DNA of 64,000 nucleotides from Umbelopsis ramanniana AG (GCF_025399195.1 NW_026252144.1:62001-126000); one strand, 5' to 3'; counted from the stretch's first letter, positions 1-12,369 are shown. Translations and numbers: made by a program. Notes: generated from the letters alone by a model not told the origin.

Positions 1-369
1 AGGGTATATTTCGAACAACTTGGGTATAGCTTGATGAAAGATAGAACATGGACAATAAGACCACACAAGCTAGAAGTCCCAAACCCGAGAGTTTCGTTCT
101 AGGTTCCATATTGAAGTGATTGCGATGAAAAGAATGGAGAGTTGCTCGGGATGAGGAGAAGCGAGAAAAATAAATTCCCAAATAAATAAAAGGTCGGTGC
201 CTGAGTGTTATTTCAATTCTGGAGCTGAAACGTGACTTAATGAAAGTCCGTCGTATTCCTCATATTCTGCCAAAGTTTATCGCTGCTTCGGTCAGTCGTT
301 CGGCTTTGACGGACAGGATAAAGACTAAACCCACCCACCTATGTAAACCGACACACCTCTTCTTTCACC
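1..369. other. Upstream intergenic region
   Basis: No convincing coding sequence was seen. The stretch is AT-rich. A short reading frame from 240 overlaps the start of the next gene in another frame and looks incidental. The part just before 370 (CA- and T-rich, ending TTCACC before the ATG) probably holds the promoter and 5' UTR of the gene that follows. Confidence 0.5.
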
Positions 370-1847
370 ATGCTCTTTACCAATGCCTTGTTGACAAGGC
401 TAACGGACTATTTCGCTTTAGACTTTGGTCAATCCGACACTAACTGGCTCTCTAACCCAGCAGCTAAAGGCAACTCCGACGCCAAGCTTGTACGAAATTC
501 TAGTGACACCGATTGGTTTATGGGCGAGTTCCCGCTGGCCTTGCTTTTCAAGTATTTCATCGATACATCCATACTGGAGAAAATAAAAACCAAGGGCTAC
601 GATGTTGAGTTCGAGTTGAATACAGTCGATCCCTTTGTTCACAAAATCACTTTGGCCGATGGTTCACAGGGATCTACTGAGATTATCTTTCAAGGTTGGC
701 CGCAAACCTAGCATTTTCCGCTTTTGAACTGAACCGAAATTTTTTTTCTTCATATGACGATTAACGTTTATCCAGGCTTTTTTCGGCGAAAACTTTACCA
801 GTTGCAAGATTTCAAGACCTTCCAACGCCTTGGCCGATCCACTCCCCCCATTTCATCTTTCATACCCAATATCAGGATTGACCACCTTGTGGACCAGTTA
901 CAGCAGTTGTACGGGACGCTGGGTATCTCCAGCACAACCATCGAGTGGATGTGTCTGCAAGATCCGCGTGCAAAGTTTACTTATCAACGGCCACAACTGC
1001 CTGGACAGCAGTATCCAGGTGAGTGCTTGGGGGGTTTTTCGGCGCTGATGCATGCGGCACCTCAATGTTTTATTCCTCCCCCACCGCCACACAGGTCTTG
1101 GCATGAGTAACGATATCTTGACTTTAACAATCACTATGGCCCGAGAGCAATGTAAGTCAAGCGGCTCGTGAATCCATTGTCGTCATACGCTAATTTTCAT
1201 AAATCAAAAATTTTTTTGTTTTCAATCTCATTAGCGCGAGACGCCGTTTGCGTTCAGCCCGACCATTTTCACAATGCGCTATTCTTTCAGAGGAAGGGAT
1301 TCATATATTTGAATCCAGCGTACCAGGCTGTATTTGATGTGCTGTGTGGTACGTTTGGTGAATTTTGAGCTATGGAGTTCTAACGCTGACGATGTTCCAT
1401 AGAAAACCTAGAGGACGATATCAGCACACATGGGCTGGCCTATGTGTCGTGGGCTATCCAGTATGGCTACGTGAAGGACTGCAATGGAAGTGCATTCAGG
1501 TACGGGTAGATAAGAAACATAAATTAAAATTAAGCTGAGGTTTAATTCGGTTTTCCAGTTGGCAGTTGGAAGAGCAACTGTATCCTGTGTCCGACAAGCT
1601 GAGCGCCGTGCTTGATTCTTTGGCGTATTGGAACATGTACAGTCAGTACAAGCAGCAATGCTCAGCCTACTTTTTGAACCATCAGGAAACCATCGCCATA
1701 GCTCAGTATTCTTGCGCTCGGCAAAAGCTCGTCAAATACCACGCTGTCATTGGCGGGTTCCACCGACGAAGCTCGAGCCACCAGTGTAACTTCCAGATGC
1801 TTGACGCATGGAACCAAGCCGGTGCCAGACCCGACAGTGTATGCTAG
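370..1847 (+). CDS. Conserved protein of unknown function, six exons
   Basis: Six exons join in frame: 370-694, 776-1018, 1095-1151, 1235-1348, 1403-1499 and 1559-1847. They give about 374 residues. All five introns have GT...AG ends and the phases agree across every junction. The central part carries a compact motif set: LQDP, then PQLPGQQYPGLGM across an exon junction, a short helix ending in MAREQ, then HFHNALFF and YLNP. This resembles an uncharacterised protein type shared by bacteria and fungi, but I cannot name a family, so that link is only an impression. No signal peptide or membrane segment is evident. The start is the first ATG of the long first exon. Function is unknown. Confidence 0.7.
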
Positions 1848-1952
1848 GAAGCGACATGGCATTTATTGTCTAATCGCCCTGCTCGGAGATACCCACGGCT
1901 GGAGAAATTGCAACATACCATAAAACCAACACGGCATAGAATAACCGAGCTA

Positions 1953-2010
1953 AAACATGGCATGATATGACATGGCATGACCTGACATGAAATAAAGTGA
2001 CATAACATGA
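1953..2010. repeat. Degenerate TGACATGGCA-type short tandem repeat
   Basis: About six imperfect copies of an 8-10 base unit (acatggcatgat, gacatggcatgac, ctgacatgaa, tgacataacatga) follow one another between two convergent genes. It is non-coding and probably simple-sequence slippage. No known element matches it. Confidence 0.55.
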
Positions 2011-2091
2011 AAAACAAGCTGCTATAACCATGCACTTTTATTCATCCTAGTAACAATGCAAAAATAAACGCATCATGGTGGCGTCCATACT

Positions 2092-5000
2092 TTATTCTTT
2101 GGATGGATGGTTGTGGTGCTTGGAGGGTATACTCTTGACTTGAAGAGGAGGTGATGTCCATTGGTCCCAATCATGGATGTTGTTCCGGTTCCCAAACACT
2201 CGGAGAGTCCTCAATTTCAGGTGGTACGTCCCTGGAGTAACAGTTTGCACCTTGTCCAATTGCCGATTCTGTCCGTACACGGTAGCGTTCACAGGAAGAT
2301 AGGTAAAGTCCCACTTCCAGACCTTGAAGTCGGTCGCTCCGTTGAGTGTCCGCTGAAGGTTACGAACCACCCATGCTCTTGGATTGGGTGACGTTTGGTT
2401 CGTCGTTATTTGCAGCGGCACATCGCCAAGGGTAGTGTGGTGTTGGTCCAGGACTTGGATCTGAGCTATCGCCGTGCCGGTGAGCAGCCTGGCCAGAACA
2501 CTCGGGAATGTTTGGTTTAGAACATACTGGCCGGTTTCGTTGCTTGCTAGAATAGTGTTGTTTGGATTTCCAATACTGGGGAACGGAAAAGAAGTGGATG
2601 GTGAACGATCGAGAATGGGAAGCGCACTCATGTTGCCGGACATGCCTATAAACGGTACGCTCGCCGTACAGCCACTCGTACGAACGACAATATAGCCACC
2701 ATAGAAAGAGTGAAAACGATTGTTCGTGGTCGGGGGTGTTATATCTAATGAGAGGGTGGCGTTGTGACCAGGCGGTAATACTATTTTACTGGATGCAATA
2801 TCAATGTGTGCGTAGTCGGACAAACGACTCATGGCCAAAAAGCTGACTGGCTCTAAAGGTTCAAAATCCATTGGATTCGAAATATTGTATCCAGCCACTG
2901 TCGCCGAATTTTGGTAGCTTATATACACTGTGAGTTCTGAGTCCTGGTGATTGGTGATAGTCAACGAATGTGTGTTGGTGAAATGCTGGGTATCGTTTAG
3001 GTTGAGTTTCGGGGGGTTCACAGAGAGTTTTTTTACGCAGGCGATGGTGGATATAATGTCCGCTACACCGGCTCCCTGTCGAATTGGAGAATCTATCATA
3101 GGTTTGTTTGTAATGGTGGTATTCACTGAGAGCGGAGGTTAGCTCAGCATATCAATACGTATTCCCAATTTTCTTTTTTTCGACTGCTGAAAAGTACTTT
3201 ACCTGGCTGTGCATAATTCATCAAAGCCGTTCTCACTTGCTGAGGGGTCAGTTCCTTGTTATAGCCAAGCAGAAGGGCAATGGATCCAGCTACCCACGGA
3301 CTGGACATACTTGTCCCAGACATAGTACCATAACTACCCAAATAGCGAGGCAGGGTTGAAAACACGTATCCTCCAACAGCAGATATTTCAGGTTTCAACT
3401 CTAGTTCGTTGGTCGGTCCGAGCGTCGAGAGAGATGATACTTGTCCTCCTGACAATACAGGCAAGGTTGAAAGTATAGTTGTCAGCCGAGCAGATAAACG
3501 GCTCTCTTTGCGTAGCAAATGCTGAATTTGTTCGCCGTTGTCAAATGGGACTGAAACCACAGGAATACCAACAGAGATCAGCCCAATGTTTGTGTCTTGG
3601 CCTTGCAATGAGACAAGAATCACAGCCGCAGCTCCAGCTTGCTGTAGATTGGCAGCTTGGGTGTAGTCTGCACAGTCGCCTCTTTTTGTCACAACATAAG
3701 CGTTTGTGAGGTTGTAAGAAAGCGACGTACAAGCATTTACGGACAGATTGAGAGATTTTGAGACAGACACTAGACTGTGATGTGTTTGGTTGTATATAGG
3801 AAAGTTATCTGCGGTTCTGTACACTGAATGATTTATCTCAGATGAGTATCAATCACTTTTCAGAGAGCGACATTGACTACGTTTACCTATTGATCCATGC
3901 CCTTTGATGTCCAGAACATGGGCGGCCACCAAGCGATTATCTATTGAACCTGTCGATATGACTTTTCGTCCAGTGGCGGGAGCAGCTGTCAGAAAAACGC
4001 CATTCCCTCCAGAGTCTCCACTAGCCACCACCACTAACGTTTTCATAAACAAGTCAGTTTAATGATTGTCATGGCAGTATTCACCGTGCCAGAATGCATT
4101 TTTCCTTTTAGACTCACCATGCACACCAGCTTCGACCATTCGATCAGCAACAACGGCAAGTGGATCTTCCGCCCATCCACCATTTTCGCCAAATGACAGA
4201 TTGACGATATCCATATCTGCTTTATATGCCATTTCCATTGCCTTGATGAGGATGTCGTTGGGCGTGAGGACATTTTGGCAGCTGAAGACACTAGAAAATT
4301 GAAGTGCATTAGAGGGTGAATTCCTTAGGCAGATAATGCTGACTCTCCTATGCCCTACCGCCACATGCCAAGGGTAGCACCTGGAGCCACACCAGTCCAA
4401 TTCTATGCAAAAGACGGTCAGGAAGAGCCTTTTTCTCAGCAGACAGGATTTGCGTGTGAAGGAGATACTCACCAACTCTTTGTCATCAGCGGCAAGGATG
4501 CCAGAGATATGAGTTCCATGCCCTGTAGCACCTGTCATGCCATGGAGTGTTAGTCATCAGGAGGAGTGTATAAAACAACAATCAATAGAGTAGTACCTGA
4601 TCCGGTGCCACAACTATCCATGGGGTCAGGGTCGGGCTTGAGGGTTGCGATGTCTCCGTTATATTCGTCGCCTACCAAATCATAGCCATAGCGCACTTTG
4701 CAGTTGACGCCAAAGCATCCGCCCAACGCAGGGTGCCGATAGTCGACGCCAGAGTCAATGACACCGATGCGAATGCCTGATCCATCCGTATCAAGTTGCT
4801 GGTACGCTAAATTCTGACTTGTCAATTTTTGGGCAGCACCCTATGATGAAAACATAAGGCAATGATCAGCGACGGTGGACCCAGAAAAAAATTCTTGGTC
4901 CTTAGAAAAATCAATTAGCAAACATACGGGTATCTCGTTTATGCTATAGTTTGACATAGGTCGAGCGTGAAGCGTAACGGGCCATGTTTGCAGGATATTG

Positions 5001-5209
5001 GGATCCTGCAAGACTCTGTGTGCATCGTCTAATGAGTGAAAGTTGACGGACACACCGGTGAGGATGGAGGAGTTGAAGGTATGACGCAAATGGAGTTCTG
5101 GGTATTCCAGTAAGAAAGATTGTATATTTGTAAGCTCCAGAATATAAGCTAAAGGCTGGACGGTAGCCAGGACATATGAGAGATGTAAGAGCAGGAGGAG
5201 GCTCTGCAT
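2092..5209 (-). CDS. Secreted subtilisin-like serine protease (S8) with PA domain and C-terminal Fn3-like domain
   Basis: The protein starts at 5209 with a hydrophobic signal peptide (MQSLLLLLHLSYVLA) and a short inhibitor-like propeptide. The catalytic residues follow in subtilase order on separate exons: Asp in IGVIDSGVDYRHP near 4750, His in GHGTHISGI near 4520, and Ser in SGTSMSSPW near 3300. A protease-associated (PA) domain (KRGDC...AGAAAVILVS, about 3600-3720) sits between the oxyanion segment and the Ser, as in Vpr-type and many fungal S8A enzymes. The last large exon (ending at the stop at 2092) looks like the Fn3-like C-terminal domain of such proteases. The oxyanion-hole segment reads VVVASGDSGGNG near 4000, with Asp where Asn is usual. 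All introns are short. It probably degrades extracellular protein. The fold is clear, the substrate unknown. Confidence 0.88.
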
Positions 5210-5353
5210 AGGTTACAAGGTAAAGGAAAGAAGAAAGTTTACAGTAATATTATTCAATTTCAACACAAAAATAGCAGCAGGCTAAGGGGGTCAACAACAA
5301 TGATCTCGAAACCTTGAAAGCGGAGCATACAAAAGAAATTGGGGCTATTTTTT

Positions 5354-8300
5354 TCATGCATTGACTTGAACCTGAAGCGTTAGACTCTTTTCAATGGCAT
5401 CACAGTAGTTTTGATACTTGATGATTTCATGTAGTAAGTACTGAGCTTTCGATTCCCAGTTGGTCAGCGCTCGAATGTTGTTGGTCGTTCTTGGAGGGAA
5501 CTAGAGTTTTAGAGAATTAGAAGAGGGAAAAATCGTATGGATGGATGAAAGGTTCGGCCGACGAAGCTAATTGATTCGCGCGCGCTATTCCTTTAAATAA
5601 CATGACGCCAAACTCAGCTACTTACTCGTACAGATATCTTTGGCTTGACTTCACGATGGAAGTCCAATTCAGCATTGAGCTGTTGTACATGTTTTTGAAG
5701 TGCCTTGAACTGATCCATCTCGCTCACTGTGCTGTTTATCTCTGGTGGTACGGGTGGCTTCCATTCGTGCACGGTGACCGACATGGCTCCGAGAGTCAAT
5801 TTGTAGTGGTCTGGGTGACCTACCACGTCCTGAAGGCAGTCACCCCAGCCAAACTCCATGTTACTGACCCCTCCAGTCAATGGTTCTTTGCTCTCTCGGG
5901 CAGCCCAGTAATTGAGAGTTGAGATCCAAGCAACAAGCTGCTCATCCGAACCAACCTGGAAGACATACACCCCGCCGTGGGCTTGCTGCAATGCAAAAGC
6001 ATGAGGTCGCTGTCGACTGTAACCAGAAGGCAGGGCTGTGGACAACGAGTGCTTGAGATCAAGGCAGGCCACTTGCTGCGCCTGAGACTATTGAGCGGGC
6101 AGGCAAAATTAAACGAGAGGAATATGGAGAATTTTTAATTTTAGAAACGGACAGACTATGAATAGGAGGAAAGCACGCTGACGCGGTCGATCTTACCATG
6201 AGATCCCCTCCACCTACAGCAAAGGGCGATGGTTGGCTGTCGTCGTAGTCGGTCAAAAAACTGCTGTTACTATGAGCTGTTTTATGGATGGATTTGCGAT
6301 CACCACTGCGATGCTCCAAGCGATGGATGAGGAGTTCCGCACGGAAAATCACACAAAAATATTCTTTCCATTCTCGGTGCTTGGCTTTTTGGTCTGCTCG
6401 TTCCAGCAAGTGCTTGCCTACTATAACCCCTTCTTTGTAGAATGGGGCATCACATGTGTACGACGCAGAGAGTTGGGTGTTGGTGATGAGGTTGGCAATC
6501 GATTGATAAGCGGTGGCTGATATTGACTCCTTGGCGCTACCTGAGCCATGGGAGGTGCCGGACTGTACAGAAACAATCGATGTACACCTTGATCGATTGG
6601 AGGATGAACGAACACTCAGCTGATGGTGTAAGGACTGTCTTCCATTCTGTGGTGGGAAAGTAGGGCTAGTTGAGTTTTTGTCATTCAGCAAGTCAACACT
6701 TTATCAGTAGGTAAGTTCACCTGGTGTACATCAGGGGTACCGGACCGTTCGCGAATACTGTTCCTTGTCAATCCGCGCCTTAGTGGATTGACGTTGACAG
6801 GGTTGAGAGATAATCTTCCAAGTGTACTGGTACCATCCAATGTGGATCCGTTGGGCGATGTTTCCGCACTGGTTGATGTTGAAGGCTGTGAAATCTGAGT
6901 GTTCTTGACTGCCACATACATATCCTGTGGTGTCCCATATATTCAGCCTCAAAGGTCTTCTATGATGCTGCAACTTGAATTCCCTCTTACCTTTAACATG
7001 GACTCTATTTCAGAATACCATTGTTTACTACCTATTGTCTGCGATGAAGTTGTTGGGTTACTGGTGTTGCTATATTCGCTGCGGCCGCTTTTTGAGCTGC
7101 GGAAACTGCGAGCGCTTGGTGATCGTTTGATGGATGATGCGCTGATCAACGTCAGGTCAACAAACATATCGACCTGAGCTCGAATGGCACACATCGTATT
7201 CCGTATAAATGCGCTTCGTGACATCTTTTTGTGATCGCCTTGAGCAATGTGAAGGTCCGTGTTCAAGAGGAGCAGGGAATAAACAATAGCATATACGACG
7301 TCTGGCAAAGATGTAAAAACGGGAATGATGAAAAACAAAGAGGTTCAATTTATCGAGATTGATATAAAAGCACTCGTCTTACCGGCATTGCCAAATGAGC
7401 TTTTGGGGTTACATTCCCAATAGCGAATTGCAAAATTTTCCAAGATACGATCAATTTGCTGACTTTCCGCATTTAAAGGTAGTTTTCGGCATAGTTTTCT
7501 TGTATAGGAATCAAGTTAGTAGAGAGGCCAAGCACGGGCACACCGACTGCACTGACTTACCGAAAGGCAACATCAAGTCGTAGATCTCGAAAATCAAAAT
7601 ACTCCATGTACAGTTTCAGTGTCCTTTGATTGAACGGTTTGCTAATGGGAAGTATTCGTTAAAACACCAGTTTCACATAATGATGGTTGCAAAGCAACAA
7701 CATTTCAAGCAGAAACGTGCTATCTCACCTCGTGCCCAACCACTCCGCTACCCTCTCCATATCTTCATGGAATGAAGTGTCTTCAATCCATATCCGACGA
7801 GCCGCCACCTTTATGTCTTCTTCGCTCTCCTCCGTACTGACAAACTGCTTGTCACTTGTCTCGTTCAGCATCCCGATGGAATTTTCCATTTCTATGCTCA
7901 TGCTCTGCACTGACGTATACTCCTGGTCCTGACGAGGCGTATTCACTTCAGTCGAAGGCGCTGTATCAATGGTACCGTGCTCTAATTCAGGCTCGCTTGA
8001 AGGAGGGAGGAGAACTCCCACCACCGTATGAGCACTCGCCTGGCTACATCGACGCTCTCCGCCATAACTAGTGACCGTTTCGTCCTTTTTGGTCGTGCTC
8101 AGAGTGCACGTACTATGTCGCTTGGCGGTAGGATCCAAGGGACGAGCTAGAAAATCGGATACGCTTAGTATCAGTCCACCAGCGGACCCAAAATGCCCAC
8201 CACTAAGACGCTTTGTGAGCTGATCGGCTCGCCGTTCAGCAGGAGGCTCGTTGGTGGTTTGAGCATCCAAAAACACTTCGTCTTCGTCCTCATCGCTATG

Positions 8301-9233
8301 GTGCTTGTCAAAGTGCGACGTTGGCTGTGCTGCGCCATGCTGGCGGCCCTGCTCACAATCTTGTGTTGGTAATTCGGTGACGCTGTTTTCGCTTTGGCGG
8401 TACGTAGTGTAGGTATTGTACATGGACTCACATGTATAGCAACTACCGCGCGACAACGAGACCGAGCTATGGCCGGCCGCCTCCATCTCTGGTTCCTCTC
8501 GAATGCAGCTACACGTCTTGGACGGGGACGAACATAACATACTCAGCCTAGCTCCATCGGGGTGCTTTTGCCGATACTCCTTCAAATCATTACTTGACAA
8601 AGACGATCGTAACGGCAGGGTGGGGGCCTCCGAAGGTGGAAGTAACGAGTTCAATTCCAATCCAAAATACCGCAAATGCGCTTGTAGTGACTCTCGTTTC
8701 GATCTTTCACGCGGTTCCAGGGGGTCGAGAGGATCGGAATGCTGAGTGGTTCTGCGTATCCCAGGAACTCGCTTTTCCTCGGTTTCCGGCAGAATCTGCT
8801 TTGGGGTAGGATGTGATGACAGCGGCTTGGAAGCAAGCACTTCCTTTGCATGGACAGGATCGGTGGTGTTTTGGCGCAATCGACGAAAAAAATTACCTAT
8901 TCCGCTTAGTGGGCCTTTTTTTCGTTTCATGGTATCAGCTGAACGCTCTGAAGGATTGTAGACAAACCCAACATCATCTCGACTGGGCGATGGAAAGTAA
9001 TGCGGTAAAGGCTGTTTTGTAAAATGCGATAAAAAATGATTCTTGGGGGATCGAGGCGGAGGATACTCGACAGTAATTTGATGAGACTCTGAGGTTGAAC
9101 CTGCCCAGGAACCGCTTCTTGGTCGGGGCTTCGACAGTAGTATATCACATTCTTTGACCTGAGTTACATGAGGTGTGGAAGTCCGCCGCTTCATTCGCGG
9201 ATGGTCATTGGGAGGCAATGGAGGAGAGAACAT
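5354..9233 (-). CDS. Sec7- and PH-domain ARF guanine nucleotide exchange factor
   Basis: The first exon (7729-9233) is a long, disordered, Ser/Pro-rich N-terminal region. The Sec7 domain starts at its end (ERVAEWLGTSKPFNQRTL across the junction) and runs through exons at 7561-7641 (LKLYMEYFDFRDLRLDVAFR), about 7385-7500 (LPLNAESQQIDRILEKF) and 6949-7330, which holds the signature SLLLLNTDLH. After a linker, a PH domain spans about 6440 to 5880 (EGVIVGKHLLERADQKAKHREWK, then VFQVGSDEQLVAWISTLNYWAA). A last exon at 5354-5500 carries RFPPRTTNNIRALTNWESKAQ, the helical tail found after the PH domain in this family. It should catalyse GDP/GTP exchange on ARF-type GTPases at membranes. The yeast relatives are Syt1/Yel1-type factors, but I cannot choose the ortholog. 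The start is the ATG at 9233; an in-frame start at 9329 is possible but lies in probable 5' UTR. Confidence 0.88.
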
Positions 9234-9482
9234 GGACAAGAACAAGAAGTGTGCTTGTTGCAAAAGGAGGGAGTTTCCTTTGATATACCAAAGGTAAACA
9301 TCAGGGGTAAAGGAGGAGGTTGACGACAAAGGTTTTGCGAGGTAGGTTGGTTGTTCAATTGGAATAGACTACAGACGCGATTTCCGCTTAGCTTCAATGG
9401 GTTAATTTCGCTGCTTTATTACATTGAACCTCTTGCGCTAATCTCAACGTCTTTCTTTTTCTCCCCTTTCCATTCCTTCATC

Positions 9483-10043
9483 ATGTTCAAACCACAGCTT
9501 TTATTTGTGTTAATGGCTTTCATGGCTTTCCAGTCGTGTCATGCTGATCTACTTCCTTTGTTGGGTCTGGGCGGAGATTCCTCCACTTCCACCCATCATC
9601 CTACCACCAAGGCCGCAGAAGCTACAGCAACACATCACGCAAAGGAAGCTCATAGCTCGAAAGCTGACTCAGGCATCTTGGGATTATCCATCCCTCTTGG
9701 AGGAGCCTCTTCCGCCTCTAACTTACTATCCGCCTTGTTACCCACCGCTTCTTCCAGCTTAAACACAGCTGTTCCATCCGGCGTTTCATCAGGCCTATCA
9801 TCCAGCAGTATCTCGGCTTCTTCTTCTTTCGCCATGCCTTCATCTTCATCGGTTGCTCTACCCACTTCTTCCATCGCTAGTACATCTCTCGCTCCTCCTC
9901 CCCCTCCTCAGAGCACTCCTGTGGTGATTTTGACTAGTACTATTCCTCCACCTGCTGCGACGGCGGCTTCTTCAGCCAACAGTATCCTTCCCACCGCTGG
10001 ATTGCTCATGGCTGGTCTATTGGCTCTAGCAGCCAATCTGTAA
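9483..10043 (+). CDS. Ser/Thr-rich secreted protein with GPI-anchor-type C-terminus
   Basis: A single exon of 186 codons. Residues 1-20 form a signal peptide (MFKPQLLFVLMAFMAFQSCHA). The body is low complexity: a His/Ala/Thr segment, then long Ser/Thr runs with a short poly-Pro stretch, so heavy O-glycosylation is expected. The final 20 or so residues (PTAGLLMAGLLALAANL) are hydrophobic and follow a run of small residues, as in a GPI attachment signal. It is probably a cell-wall or plasma-membrane surface protein. The start at 9483 is preferred over the upstream frame opening at 9351 because the signal peptide begins there. It is divergent from the Sec7 gene, with about 250 bases shared between the starts. 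Confidence 0.75.
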   Translation: MFKPQLLFVLMAFMAFQSCHADLLPLLGLGGDSSTSTHHPTTKAAEATATHHAKEAHSSKADSGILGLSIPLGGASSASNLLSALLPTASSSLNTAVPSGVSSGLSSSSISASSSFAMPSSSSVALPTSSIASTSLAPPPPPQSTPVVILTSTIPPPAATAASSANSILPTAGLLMAGLLALAANL

Positions 10044-11580
10044 GGCCGACTTCTTCTTACTTTATACATACACACTATCCTTTTGAAGAAAAGAGTGGAA
10101 TCACAACAGCAGATATTATATAAACTTATTGACCAATCAGGTTACAATGAAAAAATATTTCGCGCTAGCATAGTATAGCCATGTGAAGTCATCATCAACA
10201 GCTTCGATGGTATGGAGGGTGGTTTGATATAGATCTGCTGTGAATGTTGTGATAAAGAAAAAGATCTTTCTGTAGAAATATTTATGGGATTCCATGCACG
10301 CAAAAAAGTCAACTTATGAGCTCATTGGAAGCCCATCGCTGTGATTAAGCTTGGTAACACTGGGCAGAGTCAAAGTAAAGTAGGCACTAAGCCTTAGTTA
10401 TTGATTGGACCGTAAATACCTTAAACCTGCTTGACGTCAATTTGGTCACCTTCCAAGAAGAACAATCTCGATACTCTCCTGCAGATCTCATCATGTGTGC
10501 ATGGAAGCTTTATGAACAACTTGAGACTGTTTGAAAGATATGTTTGAATGTAGCATGGTTCCAAAGTTAGACTGACTCAATGTCATCAGAAGGACAAAAC
10601 AATGGCGTTAGGTTAAGGACCATTTTTTGGTTCATCCCAGCCCTATCAGGAATTGCTTCAGTAAAGCGCACGTTCTTCCTTCGTCTTTATTTCCATTCTG
10701 AGCTACAAGGTGTGAAAATCCAAAAAGCTGCAAGGAGTACCATGCTGATAATAACCAGCAGGTTTATTATATGGCTCAATGTCATGCCTTTCCCCCTTTA
10801 CTAAGGATCGACGCAATGGCGTACATAGCAAAATGATGGACTCTGAAAGGCATATTCGTGCCGAAGCAGGCCTTGCCAATGGATAGATTAGGCCGTCATG
10901 AGCCATCGGTGACTGACCGGTGACTAAGAATAAACCAACAGGATGATTATGATTTCAACCAAGATCGCTATCTGTGTAGCCAGATGGTCATATCAGCTGT
11001 AAGTACGATCGATGGCTACTACCACTATCAATGCATACCCCCGGCTGTCCTGTCTGCCCGGAAATTTCCACACATCGTGTCATGATGCTGACTGGGTTAC
11101 ACCCACATACCCCGCAGTAAATTTGTACGAAACAGAAGCAGAACGGATTGAAATGGGTTGTATCCTATTCGATGTGGTTAGCCAATAAGCTACACCGGGT
11201 GATGTGATATGATATGGCCACATGTCATTGATAGCAGAGGCAGTTTAGAACCTATTCACTGATGTGTATACTTTTATAATGATGGGCAAACCAAGGGGGT
11301 TGTACAAATTCATTCCATCCACGCACGCTGAAAGGGTATGGCATGGCGTGGTTTGAACGATAGGACCCTCTTGTGCGAACGAATGAAGTTCTTCCCCAGC
11401 ATGTTGTTCTACGTGGCTGTTACTGAAGCGTTTCGAAAATAAATTAGCCACGAGGAGGGAGAAAAACTAAAAATGGGGAAACTGGGTGATAGTCGGGACT
11501 TTTGAGTTTGGGGAATCAGCGCGTGTGTCCATCCTTCTCTCTTTTTTACCCGACCGACCTTCTCCTTTCCCCATTTCCAA
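10044..11580. other. Intergenic region of about 1.5 kb
   Basis: No coding sequence, RNA gene or repeat could be supported. Several short frames exist, but none shows a recognisable motif or plausible splicing. The last 60 bases are pyrimidine-rich (cttctctcttttttacccgaccgacc) and are probably the 5' UTR of the bHLH gene. Confidence 0.5.
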
Positions 11581-12369
11581 ATGCATGCCGACGAACCCTC
11601 ATGGATGTCTTCTCGTTCTCAGCATCCACTGAGTGTTCATCCGCCATCTCCGCCTAAAGCCATGGAGCCTCGCCATCCCCTCGTTTTACCACCTATTGAA
11701 TTCGTCGACAGACCAAAAGGATTAGACGATCTACGTCAACAAAACGCCTTTCCAAGAATCAATAATAATCGACACAGGAGCATATCTGGAGAATACCCAT
11801 CATCCACGCCGGCCAGCCCATACTCCAGCCGACGAAGCTCGCTGGCCACCACCACCGACTACTATGCGTCGTCTCGATCCCCTTCCCCAACGCATATGCC
11901 GTCACGGTATGAAACAAATGCCTATGCAAGGAGAGACTCTTTGCCCCTCATCAAAAGTTCTTTATCGATGGTTTCATCGCCATCTGGTACCCTGGCTGGC
12001 CCAGGCTACCATCTCCATCATCAAGACGAAATGGCTTCACAAAGACGAGGAAGTGCGCCATTCTCTCGAAGTCCCGAATTGAGAGTGACTCACAGGCTAG
12101 CGGAACGGAAACGACGTAGGGAAATGAGAGATTTATTTGATGAACTTCGGGATGTGCTGCCTGTGGACAAAAGTCTGAAGACAAGCAAATGGGAAATTTT
12201 AAGTCGGGGTAAGTGCCGTTGGACTTGCGCCCTGGTGTATGGTCCTATCCTAATCTCCTTAACAGCTGTAGAGTACATTGATATGCTCAAAAACAAAGAA
12301 CATGCCAATGCCCAAGAAATCGATGCCCTGAGACGAGAAATTGGCTCTCTACGTTATGGAAACAACTGA
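11581..12369 (+). CDS. Basic helix-loop-helix transcription factor
   Basis: Two exons (11581-12208 and 12266-12369) give 243 residues. The first 160 residues are Ser/Pro/His-rich and disordered. The basic region is THRLAERKRRREMRDLF, with the His-Glu-Arg spacing of E-box binders. Helix 1 and the loop follow (DELRDVLPVDKSLKTSKWEIL), then helix 2 after the splice (AVEYIDMLKNKEH) and a short coiled tail. The removed intron begins GTAAGTGCC and ends TTAACAG. It is 57 bases long, a multiple of three, and contains no stop, so an unspliced message would still encode a protein with 19 extra residues inside the loop-helix 2 region. It is probably a nuclear dimeric regulator. Targets cannot be inferred. 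Confidence 0.85.
   Translation: MHADEPSWMSSRSQHPLSVHPPSPPKAMEPRHPLVLPPIEFVDRPKGLDDLRQQNAFPRINNNRHRSISGEYPSSTPASPYSSRRSSLATTTDYYASSRSPSPTHMPSRYETNAYARRDSLPLIKSSLSMVSSPSGTLAGPGYHLHHQDEMASQRRGSAPFSRSPELRVTHRLAERKRRREMRDLFDELRDVLPVDKSLKTSKWEILSRGKCRWTCALVYGPILISLTAVEYIDMLKNKEHANAQEIDALRREIGSLRYGNN
12209..12265 (+). other. 57-base in-frame intron inside the bHLH domain
   Basis: Donor GTAAGT and acceptor AACAG are good consensus sites. Removing the intron joins ILSR to AVEYIDML, the conserved start of helix 2. Retention would insert 19 residues and separate the two helices without a stop codon. Confidence 0.75.
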
